The translations under genes and the position numbers were made by a program. A DNA stretch of 64,000 nt from an uncultured Cytophagaceae bacterium (GTDB lineage: Bacteria > Bacteroidota > Bacteroidia > Cytophagales > Spirosomataceae): assembly GCA_903898715.1 (NCBI GenBank), contig CAIUGL010000121.1, positions 27,984-91,983 on the forward strand. The letters are read 5' to 3'. Within the stretch, counting starts at the first letter, position 1. Every line of letters starts with the position of its first letter. Below, piece by piece: positions 37,208 to 46,043 of the stretch. Below the pieces are notes generated by a model. It was not told the DNA's origin. It did no database searches and was given only the letters and a program-made list of their open reading frames with translations.

Positions 37208-37612
37208 TTATTCGGCTAGGCTTAAAATAATGTCAAATTCTGCTTTTAAAACGGGTGTAACGGATAAACGCGATTGTTTAATTAATGCCAAATTACTTAA
37301 CCTCTCATCGGATTTCATGGTCTTTAATGTTACCGTCTTGGCTAATTTTTTAATTGGTTTTAATTCGACAACTACCCATCGAGGGTCTTCTGTGGTGGGA
37401 TCTTGGAAAAATTCTTTTGAAATTTCCGCCAAACCTACTACTTCCATACCTTCGTTCGAGTGGTAAAATAACACCCAATCACCCTTTTGCATGGCTTTGA
37501 GGTTATTTCGTGCCTGGTAATTACGCACCCCATCCCAAACAGATTTCCCTTCTTTAACGAAATCATCCCAAGAATATTTGAATGGTTCTGATTTAACTAA
37601 CCAATAATTCAT
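37208..37612 (-). CDS. EVE domain-containing protein
   Basis: 134 residues, a complete EVE (PUA-like) domain: NYWLVKSEPFKYSWDDFV at the start, WDGVRNYQARNNLKAMQKGD and VLFYHSNEGMEVVGLAEI. The fold binds modified bases in DNA or RNA, as in thymocyte nuclear protein 1 relatives. Standing alone here it is probably a housekeeping nucleic-acid-binding protein; no restriction gene is nearby. Spacing of 2-3 bases to both neighbours places it inside the menB-containing operon. Confidence 0.9.
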   Translation of the reverse strand: MNYWLVKSEPFKYSWDDFVKEGKSVWDGVRNYQARNNLKAMQKGDWVLFYHSNEGMEVVGLAEISKEFFQDPTTEDPRWVVVELKPIKKLAKTVTLKTMKSDERLSNLALIKQSRLSVTPVLKAEFDIILSLAE

Positions 37613-37614
37613 CT

Positions 37615-38442
37615 TTATGGGAATTTAGGGAATTTTGAAAAATCAGGTTTGCGTTTTTCTAAAAATGCATTTTTACCTTCTTTGGCTTCATCAGATAAAT
37701 AATACAATAACGTCGCATTTCCAGCTAATTCTTGAATACCTGCTTGACCATCTAATTCAGCATTGAAGGCTGATTTTAACATGCGAAGTGCTAAAGGGCT
37801 TTTTTCTAATATTTTTTCACACCAAGCAACGGTCGTATTTTCCAACTCCTCTAAGGGAACAACTTTATTGACCAATCCCATTTGCAATGCATCTTGTGCA
37901 TCATATTGATCGCACAGAAACCAAATTTCACGGGCCTTTTTCTGTCCGACCACACGTGCTAAATATGAAGCGCCAAATCCACCATCGAATGAACCTACAT
38001 TAGGACCTGTTTGGCCGAAACGGGCATTTTCAGCAGCAATAGATAAATCACAAATCACATGCAATACATGTCCACCTCCGATAGCCCAACCTGCCACCAT
38101 GGCCACAACAGGCTTAGGAATGGTACGAATTTGACGTTGTAAATCTAGGACATTTAATCGAGGTACATAATCTTCTCCTACATATCCCCCATCTCCACGG
38201 ACACTTTGATCTCCACCCGAACAAAAGGCTTTTCCGCCTTCTCCTGTCAATATAATTATGCCAACAGAGGTATCTTGTCTAGCCATTTCCATGGCCTCCG
38301 ACATCTCTTGAACCGTCAATGGTGTGAAGGCGTTGTGTTTGTGCGGACGATTGATGGAAATTTTAGCAATCCCATTGTATTGTTGGAACAAAATTTCTTT
38401 GTACTCCTTAATTGGTTTCCATGGAAAATTAGAAATCATCAT
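37615..38442 (-). CDS. menB: 1,4-dihydroxy-2-naphthoyl-CoA synthase
   Basis: 275 residues of the crotonase family. MenB features: [36 protein letters not shown] (oxyanion hole Gly), [24 protein letters not shown], and the MenB-specific [21 protein letters not shown]. It closes the naphthoate ring in menaquinone synthesis. ATG codons at 38442 and 38439 are both possible starts. It overlaps the upstream DUF2452 gene by 14 bases. menE lies just beyond on the opposite strand; menC, menD and menF are not in the window. Confidence 0.94.
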   Translation of the reverse strand: MMISNFPWKPIKEYKEILFQQYNGIAKISINRPHKHNAFTPLTVQEMSEAMEMARQDTSVGIIILTGEGGKAFCSGGDQSVRGDGGYVGEDYVPRLNVLDLQRQIRTIPKPVVAMVAGWAIGGGHVLHVICDLSIAAENARFGQTGPNVGSFDGGFGASYLARVVGQKKAREIWFLCDQYDAQDALQMGLVNKVVPLEELENTTVAWCEKILEKSPLALRMLKSAFNAELDGQAGIQELAGNATLLYYLSDEAKEGKNAFLEKRKPDFSKFPKFP

Positions 38443-38893
38443 GTTTGGTCGGTTCTTCGTTATAAGTTACATCCCACGTATGGTCTGCGAGTAAAATCAC
38501 TTTGGCTAAATAGCGGCTATATTTAAAGGAACGGCCCCATTCGTGCGGGGCAACTAATGAAAGTAAGTCACTTCCATCCTCCTTTTCGTACATATAGTAA
38601 GTTTCACTAATGATGGGTTCGAAACCCATGGCAGCGTCGTAAATACGCTCTGAAATTTCTTTTCGATCAGCAATCATTTTGGCTTGCTTTGCCAAAACCT
38701 CCATCTGCTCGTATAATTGATTCATTTGTCGATCCGTCTGCTGACGCATCGCCAGGATGGATCTTCCTTTCGTTTTGCCTGTGTCTTCCGGTTTGATGAC
38801 GGCGCCACCCGCTGTGTGCGCGTAGGGCAACAAGCCCGGATTTTGGGCAACTTTATCAGGATTAATGGGATTTACAAATGGATCTTCGCTCAT
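38429..38893 (-). CDS. DUF2452 domain protein
   Basis: 154 residues from ATG at 38893 (a GTG two codons earlier is also open). It shows [20 protein letters not shown], a central coiled-coil-like helix ([19 protein letters not shown]) and [21 protein letters not shown], which are hallmarks of DUF2452. The function is unknown; the gene is found next to men or housekeeping genes in Bacteroidota. It is first in the minus-strand operon leading to menB and divergent from menE, with an 84-base spacer. Confidence 0.85.
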   Translation of the reverse strand: MSEDPFVNPINPDKVAQNPGLLPYAHTAGGAVIKPEDTGKTKGRSILAMRQQTDRQMNQLYEQMEVLAKQAKMIADRKEISERIYDAAMGFEPIISETYYMYEKEDGSDLLSLVAPHEWGRSFKYSRYLAKVILLADHTWDVTYNEEPTKHDDF

Positions 38894-38952
38894 GTACACA
38901 AGGTTAAACTGATTAACCTTTATTTAACTCACGAAATTAGAGAATGTTTGGC

Positions 38953-38960
38953 TATTTTTG
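38953..38960 (+). promoter_or_regulatory. Candidate -7 element for menE
   Basis: TATTTTTG, full consensus match, ending 17 bases before the menE ATG. It implies a leader of roughly a dozen bases. Confidence 0.4.
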
Positions 38961-38977
38961 GAATGATTTATTGAATT

Positions 38978-40015
38978 ATGCTTCTTTTCTCCCCGCTTGC
39001 TCCAGATTACCCTACACCTGCCTCTGATTTCGAAAGACAGGTGTTTGACTTTTGTCAAAAGTGGAAAGCTGGAGTGACGCATTTTGAGTTCATGACATCT
39101 GGTTCTACAGGTTCACCCAAACCCATTCTGATTCCAAGAGAAGCTATGATTGCTTCTGCCCGCTTGACTGGAGATTGGCTTCATTTAAATCCCAAAGATG
39201 TGGCTTTGCTTTGCCTGCCTGTTCATTACATCGCCGGAGCCATGGTACTCGTACGAGCGCTGGAATTAGATTTATCGCTTGTTTTATTGGAGCCGTCCGT
39301 CAATCCATTGCAAGGAATATCTCCGTTATCTATCCAATTAGCCTCATTTGTGCCAAATCAATGGCATGCCATGTTGAAAGATAACCTAGATTTAGCTGCT
39401 TTTTTTTCCAATGCCAAAGGCGTGCTTTTGGGAGGTTCAGGTTTAAGTCCATCACTTGTAGACCAAACTACGGAATTTAAGTTTCCTATTTTTTTGACGT
39501 ATGGAATGACTGAGACCGTTTCTCATGTGGCGTTTCAACAGCTTAGTCCCACTTATTCCGCTCAATTTAGTTGGCTACCAGGTGTGACACATCAAGTGGG
39601 TGAAAATGGGTGTGTGTCCATTAAATCAGATGTTACATCGCAGCAATGGGTACAAACGAATGATATTATTGAGCAAATAGATGATGCGCATTTTAGCCTA
39701 CTCGGACGTGTAGACCGTGTCATTAACTCCGCAGGGCGTAAAATTCAAGCTGAAAAAGTTGAAACAGCGCTTGGGTATCTGTTACCAGATCGTTCATTTT
39801 TTGTAGGAAGTTTGCCTGATGACGCTTTGGGCCAGAAAGCAGTTTTATTTATGGAGGGGCCAACGGTCATAGATGAGCATAGTTTACGAATACCTTCGCT
39901 TGAATCATGGGAAATTCCTAAGGAGGTGATTTATCTTTCTAAATTTGAAACTACGGGTTCAGGTAAAATGGACCGACTTAAATCCGTAGCTTTGTACCTT
40001 AATGCGCAAAAATGA
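38978..40015 (+). CDS. menE: O-succinylbenzoate-CoA ligase
   Basis: 345 residues, an AMP-forming acyl-CoA synthetase. The P-loop is TSGSTGSPKPI, the A5 motif LTYGMTETVSHVAF, a DRVINSAGRKIQAEKVE hinge, and the C-terminal catalytic Lys in TTGSGKMDRLKS. The short N-terminal domain (the P-loop is at about residue 42) is typical of Bacteroidota MenE. Its place opposite menB supports the menaquinone assignment over other acyl-CoA ligases. It activates o-succinylbenzoate, the substrate for MenB. The stop overlaps the next ATG by 4 bases (ATGA). Confidence 0.88.
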   Translation: MLLFSPLAPDYPTPASDFERQVFDFCQKWKAGVTHFEFMTSGSTGSPKPILIPREAMIASARLTGDWLHLNPKDVALLCLPVHYIAGAMVLVRALELDLSLVLLEPSVNPLQGISPLSIQLASFVPNQWHAMLKDNLDLAAFFSNAKGVLLGGSGLSPSLVDQTTEFKFPIFLTYGMTETVSHVAFQQLSPTYSAQFSWLPGVTHQVGENGCVSIKSDVTSQQWVQTNDIIEQIDDAHFSLLGRVDRVINSAGRKIQAEKVETALGYLLPDRSFFVGSLPDDALGQKAVLFMEGPTVIDEHSLRIPSLESWEIPKEVIYLSKFETTGSGKMDRLKSVALYLNAQK

Positions 40016-40782
40016 ATCCAGCCAAATTAGAAAAGAAGTTTCAGTTGTTCTATGAGAGTCCTAACAATGTACCTCCGCCCTATCATTTAGAGGCAGCTTT
40101 TGAATTTGATTCCTTTCTAACGGATACGCCTACAGTCAAATGCACGATTCAATATATTGACCGCGATGACTTTTCCCGAGAGGAATTGCTAGCAGAGGGA
40201 TTAAATATTGAGGATCGCTTTGAATGGACAGGTTCCTTACCAATTGCTTGGCGTAATCGCCTGGAAGATTCCTTCCGTATGTTCAAGTCTGGTTCATGTA
40301 ATCCACGTGATGAGGAACCATTTATTACGTTGGAAGCAGCGGATACAACTACAGCATTACCCGTTATATTGGAATTAGATGATACGCTGATTCAGGAGTT
40401 TATGCAAGCGATTCTAGAGACGGCAGGTAAAGAAATGCCGCTTTATTTAGGATTTCAATTTGCAGATGAAGATGGCATGTGGGTACGTATAGAAGGAGAA
40501 TTGTCCTTTTTTGATTTGAGCTTTAGGTATTCCAAAGACGGTCATGAGACGTTACGGTTTACGGATGATTGGAAAGGATTACAAGAATTGATGTCCGTTT
40601 TGTTTATCGGTGAATTTGTTTTTGAAAAGGGTGTTGAAGAATTGAAACCTAAAACGGAATTTGCTATTTATCCTGGAGATGGAAAATGGTATGTAGCTGG
40701 TGATACGTGGTTTAGACCTTCCGGAAATAAAGGATATTTTGATTTGATTGAAGATAAATTACGCACATTGTTTACCATTTAA
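40012..40782 (+). CDS. Conserved protein of unknown function
   Basis: 256 residues, cytoplasmic and acidic, no signal peptide or membrane segment. Aromatic/acidic motifs include FESPNN-like YESPNNVPPPYHLEAAFEF, FEWTGSLPIAWRNRLEDSF and YPGDGKWYVAGDTWFRPSG near the end. I do not recognise a family. It overlaps menE by 4 bases and precedes the aldehyde dehydrogenase by 9 bases, so it is translated from the same message; no functional link can be claimed. Confidence 0.75.
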   Translation: MNPAKLEKKFQLFYESPNNVPPPYHLEAAFEFDSFLTDTPTVKCTIQYIDRDDFSREELLAEGLNIEDRFEWTGSLPIAWRNRLEDSFRMFKSGSCNPRDEEPFITLEAADTTTALPVILELDDTLIQEFMQAILETAGKEMPLYLGFQFADEDGMWVRIEGELSFFDLSFRYSKDGHETLRFTDDWKGLQELMSVLFIGEFVFEKGVEELKPKTEFAIYPGDGKWYVAGDTWFRPSGNKGYFDLIEDKLRTLFTI

Positions 40783-40791
40783 TTCCTATCT

Positions 40792-42192
40792 ATGGAACAG
40801 CAAATTAATGAAACCTATGCCTTACAAAAGGCTTCTTTGCAGCGATTAAAGAATGCAAGTGCTGCTTCACGTATCGAGAAACTTCGTTCAATCGAGACAT
40901 ATATGTTGGCACACAAACAAGATTTGTTTGATGCGTTGTATGCCGACTTTAAAAAGCCGAGTTCAGAGGTAATTATAGCTGAATTGTTGGGTGTTAAAAA
41001 AGAGATTAATTACATGATTAAGCATGTTAAATCTTGGATGAAACCTCAGAAAGTAGGTACGCCGTTAATGTTATTAGGAACCCAAGGGCATATTCAGCTT
41101 GAGCCTAAAGGCATGTGTTTAATCATTGCTCCTTGGAATTACCCATTCAATTTGGCCATTAATCCCTTAGTTCACGCGATTGCAGCGGGTAATGCCGTGA
41201 TCTTAAAGCCCTCTGAATTAAGTGAACATACGTCAGCATTTATCAAGAAAATGATAACCTCATTATTCGACCCTTCTGAGGTAGCTGTATTTGAAGGTGA
41301 TGCTTCTGTGGCCAGTTATTTATTGGAGCAGAAATTTGATCATATTTTTTTCACAGGTAGCCCGATGATCGGAAAGAAAGTAATGGAGGCTGCTGCCAAA
41401 CACCTTTGCTCGGTAACTTTAGAATTAGGTGGAAAATCTCCGGCGATCGTAGATGAATCTGCTGATATCGTTGCTTCGGCTCAAAAAATAGCTTGGGGTA
41501 AATTCCTAAATAATGGACAAACATGCATTGCACCTGATTACCTATATATCCACGAGAAAGTCAATTTCCAATTCTTGCAAGCGTTGGAACAGACGATTGC
41601 TAACTTCTACGGTGTGGGTAAAGATATCGCAGGTAGTAAAGATTATGCTCGCATTGTCAATAAACGTCATTTTGCTCGGATAAAATCATTGGTGGATGAC
41701 GCGATCCTTCAAGGCGCTAAGGTATTGACGGGTGCGGAATTTGATGAAACTACTTGTTTTATCAGTCCGACCATTTTAATTAATTGTACTCATGACATGC
41801 AAATCATGCAGGAGGAAATTTTTGGTCCTATCCTACCGGTGATGACATTTAAGCATGAAGCGGATATTACGCGTTATTTAAGTCAAGAAGAAAAGCCGTT
41901 AGCCTTATATGTTTTTAGCCAAAATAAGGTCTTCTCTGATTTTATTGTACAAAATACATCGTCAGGATCATGTCTAATTAATGATTGCTTGATTCAGTTT
42001 GGACATGATGAATTGCCATTTGGTGGCGTAAATAATTCAGGTATTGGTAAGTCGGGTGGTAAATTTGGGTTCTTAGAATTTTCACATGCCAAATCAGTTT
42101 TAGTTCAGCGGACTAATTTACTCCGGTATTTTTATCCGCCATATACAATGAAAACGAAGTGGCTTATCGAACAAGTTCTCAAATGGTTCTAA
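40792..42192 (+). CDS. Aldehyde dehydrogenase (ALDH3-like)
   Basis: 466 residues, shorter than the roughly 490-500 of common ALDHs and consistent with class 3. Motifs: IIAPWNYPFNLAINPLVHAIAAGNAVILKPSE is here in pieces (APWNYPF, GNAVILKPSE), FTGSPMIGKKVMEAAA, LELGGKSPAIV with the general-base Glu, and catalytic Cys245 in NNGQTCIAPDY. The end (RYFYPPYT then WLIEQVLKWF) matches the ALDH3 gating/amphipathic helix seen in fatty aldehyde dehydrogenases. It oxidises aldehydes with NAD(P)+. Its last 10 bases overlap the start of the next gene. Confidence 0.92.
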   Translation: MEQQINETYALQKASLQRLKNASAASRIEKLRSIETYMLAHKQDLFDALYADFKKPSSEVIIAELLGVKKEINYMIKHVKSWMKPQKVGTPLMLLGTQGHIQLEPKGMCLIIAPWNYPFNLAINPLVHAIAAGNAVILKPSELSEHTSAFIKKMITSLFDPSEVAVFEGDASVASYLLEQKFDHIFFTGSPMIGKKVMEAAAKHLCSVTLELGGKSPAIVDESADIVASAQKIAWGKFLNNGQTCIAPDYLYIHEKVNFQFLQALEQTIANFYGVGKDIAGSKDYARIVNKRHFARIKSLVDDAILQGAKVLTGAEFDETTCFISPTILINCTHDMQIMQEEIFGPILPVMTFKHEADITRYLSQEEKPLALYVFSQNKVFSDFIVQNTSSGSCLINDCLIQFGHDELPFGGVNNSGIGKSGGKFGFLEFSHAKSVLVQRTNLLRYFYPPYTMKTKWLIEQVLKWF

Positions 42193-44945
42193 GGTATTTT
42201 ACCTTATTGATTCTTTTAGTTTGTGGCCAATTGAGTTTGGCACAGACGACCTATTCCATTTTAGATCAAAATCCATTTTCGGTCCGACATCGAACACTTA
42301 AACTTCAGCGTTTTCCTGTGCAGATTATTTACCCTGAAGGCTTAGATTCATTGGCTCAGGTCACGGCAAATTCATTAGATCGTTCGCTTGCGCAAGTTGG
42401 CCAAGGTATGGGTGTTTCCTTACATCCCTGGAAAGTTGTTTTACAGAACCAAGGGATGCTTTCGAATGGTTTTGTCTCTCTAGCGGCTCCTAGGGCAGAA
42501 TATTTTATGATGCCGCCACAGGATCCTAGCTTAATTGGTACCAATGATTGGATTAATTTATTGGCCGTACATGAGTCGCGTCACATGTATCAAAATGAAA
42601 TAGGCCGCACCGGTATTTCTAAATGGCTTCATTATTTGTGGGGCAGTAATGGGCAGACTGCTTATACTAACTTGATGATTCCTAATTGGCTGTGGGAAGG
42701 AGATGCGGTTGAAACAGAGACTCGGGTTACCGGTTTTGGTCGAAGTGTCATTCCGCAATTTCAAATGCCGCTTCGTGCGTATTTAGATACCTATGGCGCA
42801 CCTAACTATGCTAAAATGTTGGGTCGGTCCTACCGCGAATATGTGCCCAATCATTATGTTTTTGGCCAATATTTAACGTATCGTTTGCAAGAGAAATATG
42901 GCCATGATGTCATAGGTCAATTATGGTCAAAGACTTTAAATGCACCCAGCCCCTTCTCATTTTCCCGATCAGTTAAACAATTAACGGGTAAATCGGTGGA
43001 TGCTTTTTCGCGCGAAAGCTTGGGATTTCAAGCAAATGCGAAAGCGAAAAAAATCAAATCTCCTGGGTTTACGAATTATTTATACCCTGTACCAGTTAGT
43101 GACACTTCTTTTGTGGCGTTAAAAAATGGATTTGATGTCAATACCCAGTTGGTCTTGCATACGCCTTCACAAGAGCGGCGTCTCGTTTATTTAGGTCCTT
43201 ACTTTGATAATGCGATGTTAGCGGCTTCGTCACAATTCGTCGTTTGGTCAGAGTACCAGTATCATCCAAGGTGGGGTCAAAAGAACCAAACGGTTTTTTA
43301 CTTATATGATTTATTGCAAGGTAAACGAATCAAATGGGGTTCTTTAGGCCAAGCAACGAATCCAAGTATTTCTGCAGATTCAAAGTACATAGGCGCGCTG
43401 GTTTACCGTTTATCAGGCGCATCTTCTTTGCAGGTTATTGATCGTGAATCACGTGAGTTGGTTGCGCAGTTAGTTGTTAAACCTGGTGAGCAGTTTGTTC
43501 AACCGCGTTTACAGGGTGAATCTGATTTTATTTTTGTGCGCAAAAAGGGTCAATCAAAAACGATTGTTGTTTGGAATTGGAAAGACAATATTTTACGTGA
43601 TTCTGTTCAATTAGGTGCATTAAACGGGTCTCACCCCTATCTAGCCGGTCAACATATCTTATTTAATCTTCCTGTGGATGGCATTGATCAGGTGGTTCGA
43701 GTGGATCCTAAATCGAATCAAGTGAATGTCCTAACATCAGATAAATACGGAGCTTATTTTGGGGTTGCTCAAGGTGATAAGTTGACATATGCACAGTATA
43801 CAGCTTCTGGTTACACGGTTGTCGAAGGTGATACGGCGGCAAAGAAATCTTTTCAGTTGGATATAGCCACTAAAGTTTATACTGGAGATTCAATCGCAAC
43901 CTATCCCACGACTACATTTTCCAAGTGGAGAATATTTAATCCATACGCTTGGGGGCCGTTAGTGGGCGCACAAGGTAATTCCATCGATATGGGTATTGTG
44001 AGTAAAGATGTTTTGAATAACCTTCAGGCGAGTTTTGGGTATCAATGGAATGCGAATGAACGCATGGCGAATTCTTTTGCGCGTGTTTCCTATCAGGGAT
44101 TTTTCCCCGTAATTGATTTCAATTATGAATCAGGAAATAGATTTACGGAGTTAAATCTACCTGCGATGAATAATCAATTTGCCTTAGTTTCTGATCAATG
44201 GCGGCAAAGCAAGTATTCATTTGGTGTACGTATTCCATTCAATTTAACCCGTTCCGTGTTTCAGGAATCACTTGAGATAGGATCGAAAGTTGACTTCCTC
44301 CAAGTTGCGGGCTATGATTTGCAACGTCGATATATTTCAGAGGCCTTTAATGGGACCTATACTTCTGTCAATTATCAGATTGCTTATTCAAAATTGTTTA
44401 ATCGTACTTATCGCGATTTACAATCTAAATGGGGTATTCAGGTAGTAGGCCGATTTAACTCAACGCCTTTTGCTCAATCTTTACAGGCAGAAATTTGGTC
44501 CATTCAATCGAAGCTCTTCTTCCCTGGGTTTTTGAAGCATCACGGATTTAGTGTTCGGACTGGTTACCAACAAGAATCCAAGGGTAATTACCGTTTTGGC
44601 AGTAATCTGTATTTTCCGAGAGGATTTAGCTATGCCTCGTTTGATCAGATGTTTAGTTATAGTTTAGATTATCGGTTTCCGCTTGCGTCAACAGATTTTA
44701 ATGTGGGTAGATGGCTTTATTTGAAGCGTATCAATATGGATTTGTTTGCTGATGGTGGCCAGGGAAAAGTTGTCCAGAAATCTCAGGCACTAACACGTGA
44801 TTATCAATCAATCGGCGTAGATTTGTCATTTCAAGTTCATTTGATGCGTTTTTCTCAAGAGTTTGAGTTTGGCGTCCGAGGAGTTTATTTACCACAAACA
44901 AAAAACTTTGCATGGTATCCGTTGGTACTCGATATCGGTTTTTAA
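42183..44945 (+). CDS. Large secreted protein: predicted zincin metallopeptidase domain, beta-propeller and C-terminal outer-membrane barrel
   Basis: 920 residues from the ATG at 42183, which gives a signal peptide ending LSLAQ; the frame is open further upstream. Residues about 90-200 look like a peptidase MA (gluzincin) domain: H130-E-S-R-H134 zinc motif, then W-E172-G-D-A 38 residues later, the usual third ligand. Residues about 290-560 have repeated blade-like strands (FVVWSEYQYHPRWG, LAGQHILFNLPVDGIDQVVRVD), suggesting a TolB/WD40-type propeller. Residues about 600-920 are amphipathic aromatic strands ending in Phe (LVLDIGF), as in outer-membrane barrels. Function unknown; a surface peptidase is an inference. 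A TPR lipoprotein gene overlaps its end. Confidence 0.78.
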   Translation: MVLRYFTLLILLVCGQLSLAQTTYSILDQNPFSVRHRTLKLQRFPVQIIYPEGLDSLAQVTANSLDRSLAQVGQGMGVSLHPWKVVLQNQGMLSNGFVSLAAPRAEYFMMPPQDPSLIGTNDWINLLAVHESRHMYQNEIGRTGISKWLHYLWGSNGQTAYTNLMIPNWLWEGDAVETETRVTGFGRSVIPQFQMPLRAYLDTYGAPNYAKMLGRSYREYVPNHYVFGQYLTYRLQEKYGHDVIGQLWSKTLNAPSPFSFSRSVKQLTGKSVDAFSRESLGFQANAKAKKIKSPGFTNYLYPVPVSDTSFVALKNGFDVNTQLVLHTPSQERRLVYLGPYFDNAMLAASSQFVVWSEYQYHPRWGQKNQTVFYLYDLLQGKRIKWGSLGQATNPSISADSKYIGALVYRLSGASSLQVIDRESRELVAQLVVKPGEQFVQPRLQGESDFIFVRKKGQSKTIVVWNWKDNILRDSVQLGALNGSHPYLAGQHILFNLPVDGIDQVVRVDPKSNQVNVLTSDKYGAYFGVAQGDKLTYAQYTASGYTVVEGDTAAKKSFQLDIATKVYTGDSIATYPTTTFSKWRIFNPYAWGPLVGAQGNSIDMGIVSKDVLNNLQASFGYQWNANERMANSFARVSYQGFFPVIDFNYESGNRFTELNLPAMNNQFALVSDQWRQSKYSFGVRIPFNLTRSVFQESLEIGSKVDFLQVAGYDLQRRYISEAFNGTYTSVNYQIAYSKLFNRTYRDLQSKWGIQVVGRFNSTPFAQSLQAEIWSIQSKLFFPGFLKHHGFSVRTGYQQESKGNYRFGSNLYFPRGFSYASFDQMFSYSLDYRFPLASTDFNVGRWLYLKRINMDLFADGGQGKVVQKSQALTRDYQSIGVDLSFQVHLMRFSQEFEFGVRGVYLPQTKNFAWYPLVLDIGF

Positions 44946-45994
44946 TCGTTATTTGTTCTTCTTGGCTTTTTGCTTGTGGTCCATCAGCAGATCAACGAGG
45001 CGAAGTTATTCCGCCCAAATCAGCGTATAGCCAACTACAACGTCCTGGTTTAGTAGTGTCTTACATCACCCAACTTTTGCGAGATAGTGATGATGCTCAT
45101 TTATACTTTTTACGAGCTAAAGCGTATTTAGATTTGCGTGATTATTTGCACGCGGAAAATGACATAAAGCGCGCGTTAGCAAAGAGTCCGGGCGATGTTG
45201 ATTACTTGTTGGTTTCTGCTCAGATTAAGAGTCATTTAGGTTGGTATACGCAAGCACTGGAAGAAGCAAAAGCGCTGGAGTCATCGGGATATAATTCATC
45301 TGCGATGTATTTGACATTAAGTGAAATTTATTTAGCCTCACATTCGAAGCGAATTGCGGCTACCTATTTACGCCAAGCAGAAAGTATGGGCGTAGCAGTG
45401 GCTGAAAAACCATATCTGTCTTATCTGCAAAAAATGGTTCGTGGAGATAGTTTATGGGCCATGCAAACCATTCAACGTAAAGACCTTACGCATAGCCATT
45501 TAAGTGATGCATTTTTTAGGTATCACATGCCGCGAATGTCCCAATTGAATTATCAAAATTTGATTTTGGCTGAGTTGAAAAAATATCCTTTAGATCCCTA
45601 TTTGCTCTTAAATTGGGGGCGCTTTTTGGTTCAGTTACATCAATATGATCGCGCTGAAAAGGTTTATTTAAATGTTTTTCGCCAATTACCGCAAAATCCA
45701 GCCATCATGTTAGAGCTAGGAGAGTTTTACACACGGTTGGGAAATAACAAACAAGCACTTGTTTACTTAGCTCAAATTCCTACTCAATCAGGTCTCTATC
45801 GAGATGCGCTTTTTAGCCAAGCGCTAGTTTATTTAAATATGGGCCAAAAATCAAAGAGTATCGCTATGTTAGATTCTGGGCAAAAGCAATTTGTTTCTGA
45901 CTTGCGATTTATTCAATTGCGTGATCGTTTACTGGGTAAGCGCCTAGATAGTACCACGATTATAGTCGATTCAACCGCACAAAAAAGCGATTAA
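44912..45994 (+). CDS. TPR-repeat lipoprotein
   Basis: 360 residues. The N terminus is a lipoprotein signal (hydrophobic FLIVICSSWLF then ACG, Cys22 as the likely lipidated residue). From about 60 on there are several tetratricopeptide repeats, for example DAHLYFLRAKAYLDLRDYLHAENDIKRAL (given here only as the unit around residue 60-90), GWYTQALEEAKALES and NNKQALVYLAQIP. TPRs mediate protein-protein contact. The start overlaps the barrel protein gene by 34 bases, which strongly suggests translational coupling and a shared function at the envelope. No enzymatic motif is seen. Confidence 0.8.
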   Translation: MVSVGTRYRFLIVICSSWLFACGPSADQRGEVIPPKSAYSQLQRPGLVVSYITQLLRDSDDAHLYFLRAKAYLDLRDYLHAENDIKRALAKSPGDVDYLLVSAQIKSHLGWYTQALEEAKALESSGYNSSAMYLTLSEIYLASHSKRIAATYLRQAESMGVAVAEKPYLSYLQKMVRGDSLWAMQTIQRKDLTHSHLSDAFFRYHMPRMSQLNYQNLILAELKKYPLDPYLLLNWGRFLVQLHQYDRAEKVYLNVFRQLPQNPAIMLELGEFYTRLGNNKQALVYLAQIPTQSGLYRDALFSQALVYLNMGQKSKSIAMLDSGQKQFVSDLRFIQLRDRLLGKRLDSTTIIVDSTAQKSD

Positions 45995-46021
45995 GCGCTG
46001 TTAAGATTGCCGCTTAATTTG

Positions 46022-46029
46022 TACCTTTG
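46022..46029 (+). promoter_or_regulatory. Candidate -7 element for thrS
   Basis: TACCTTTG followed by C, a typical Bacteroidota -7 box, ending 14 bases before the thrS ATG. It implies a very short leader. No -33 TTG at the proper distance. Confidence 0.5.
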
Positions 46030-46043
46030 CAAAAATTTTTTCT

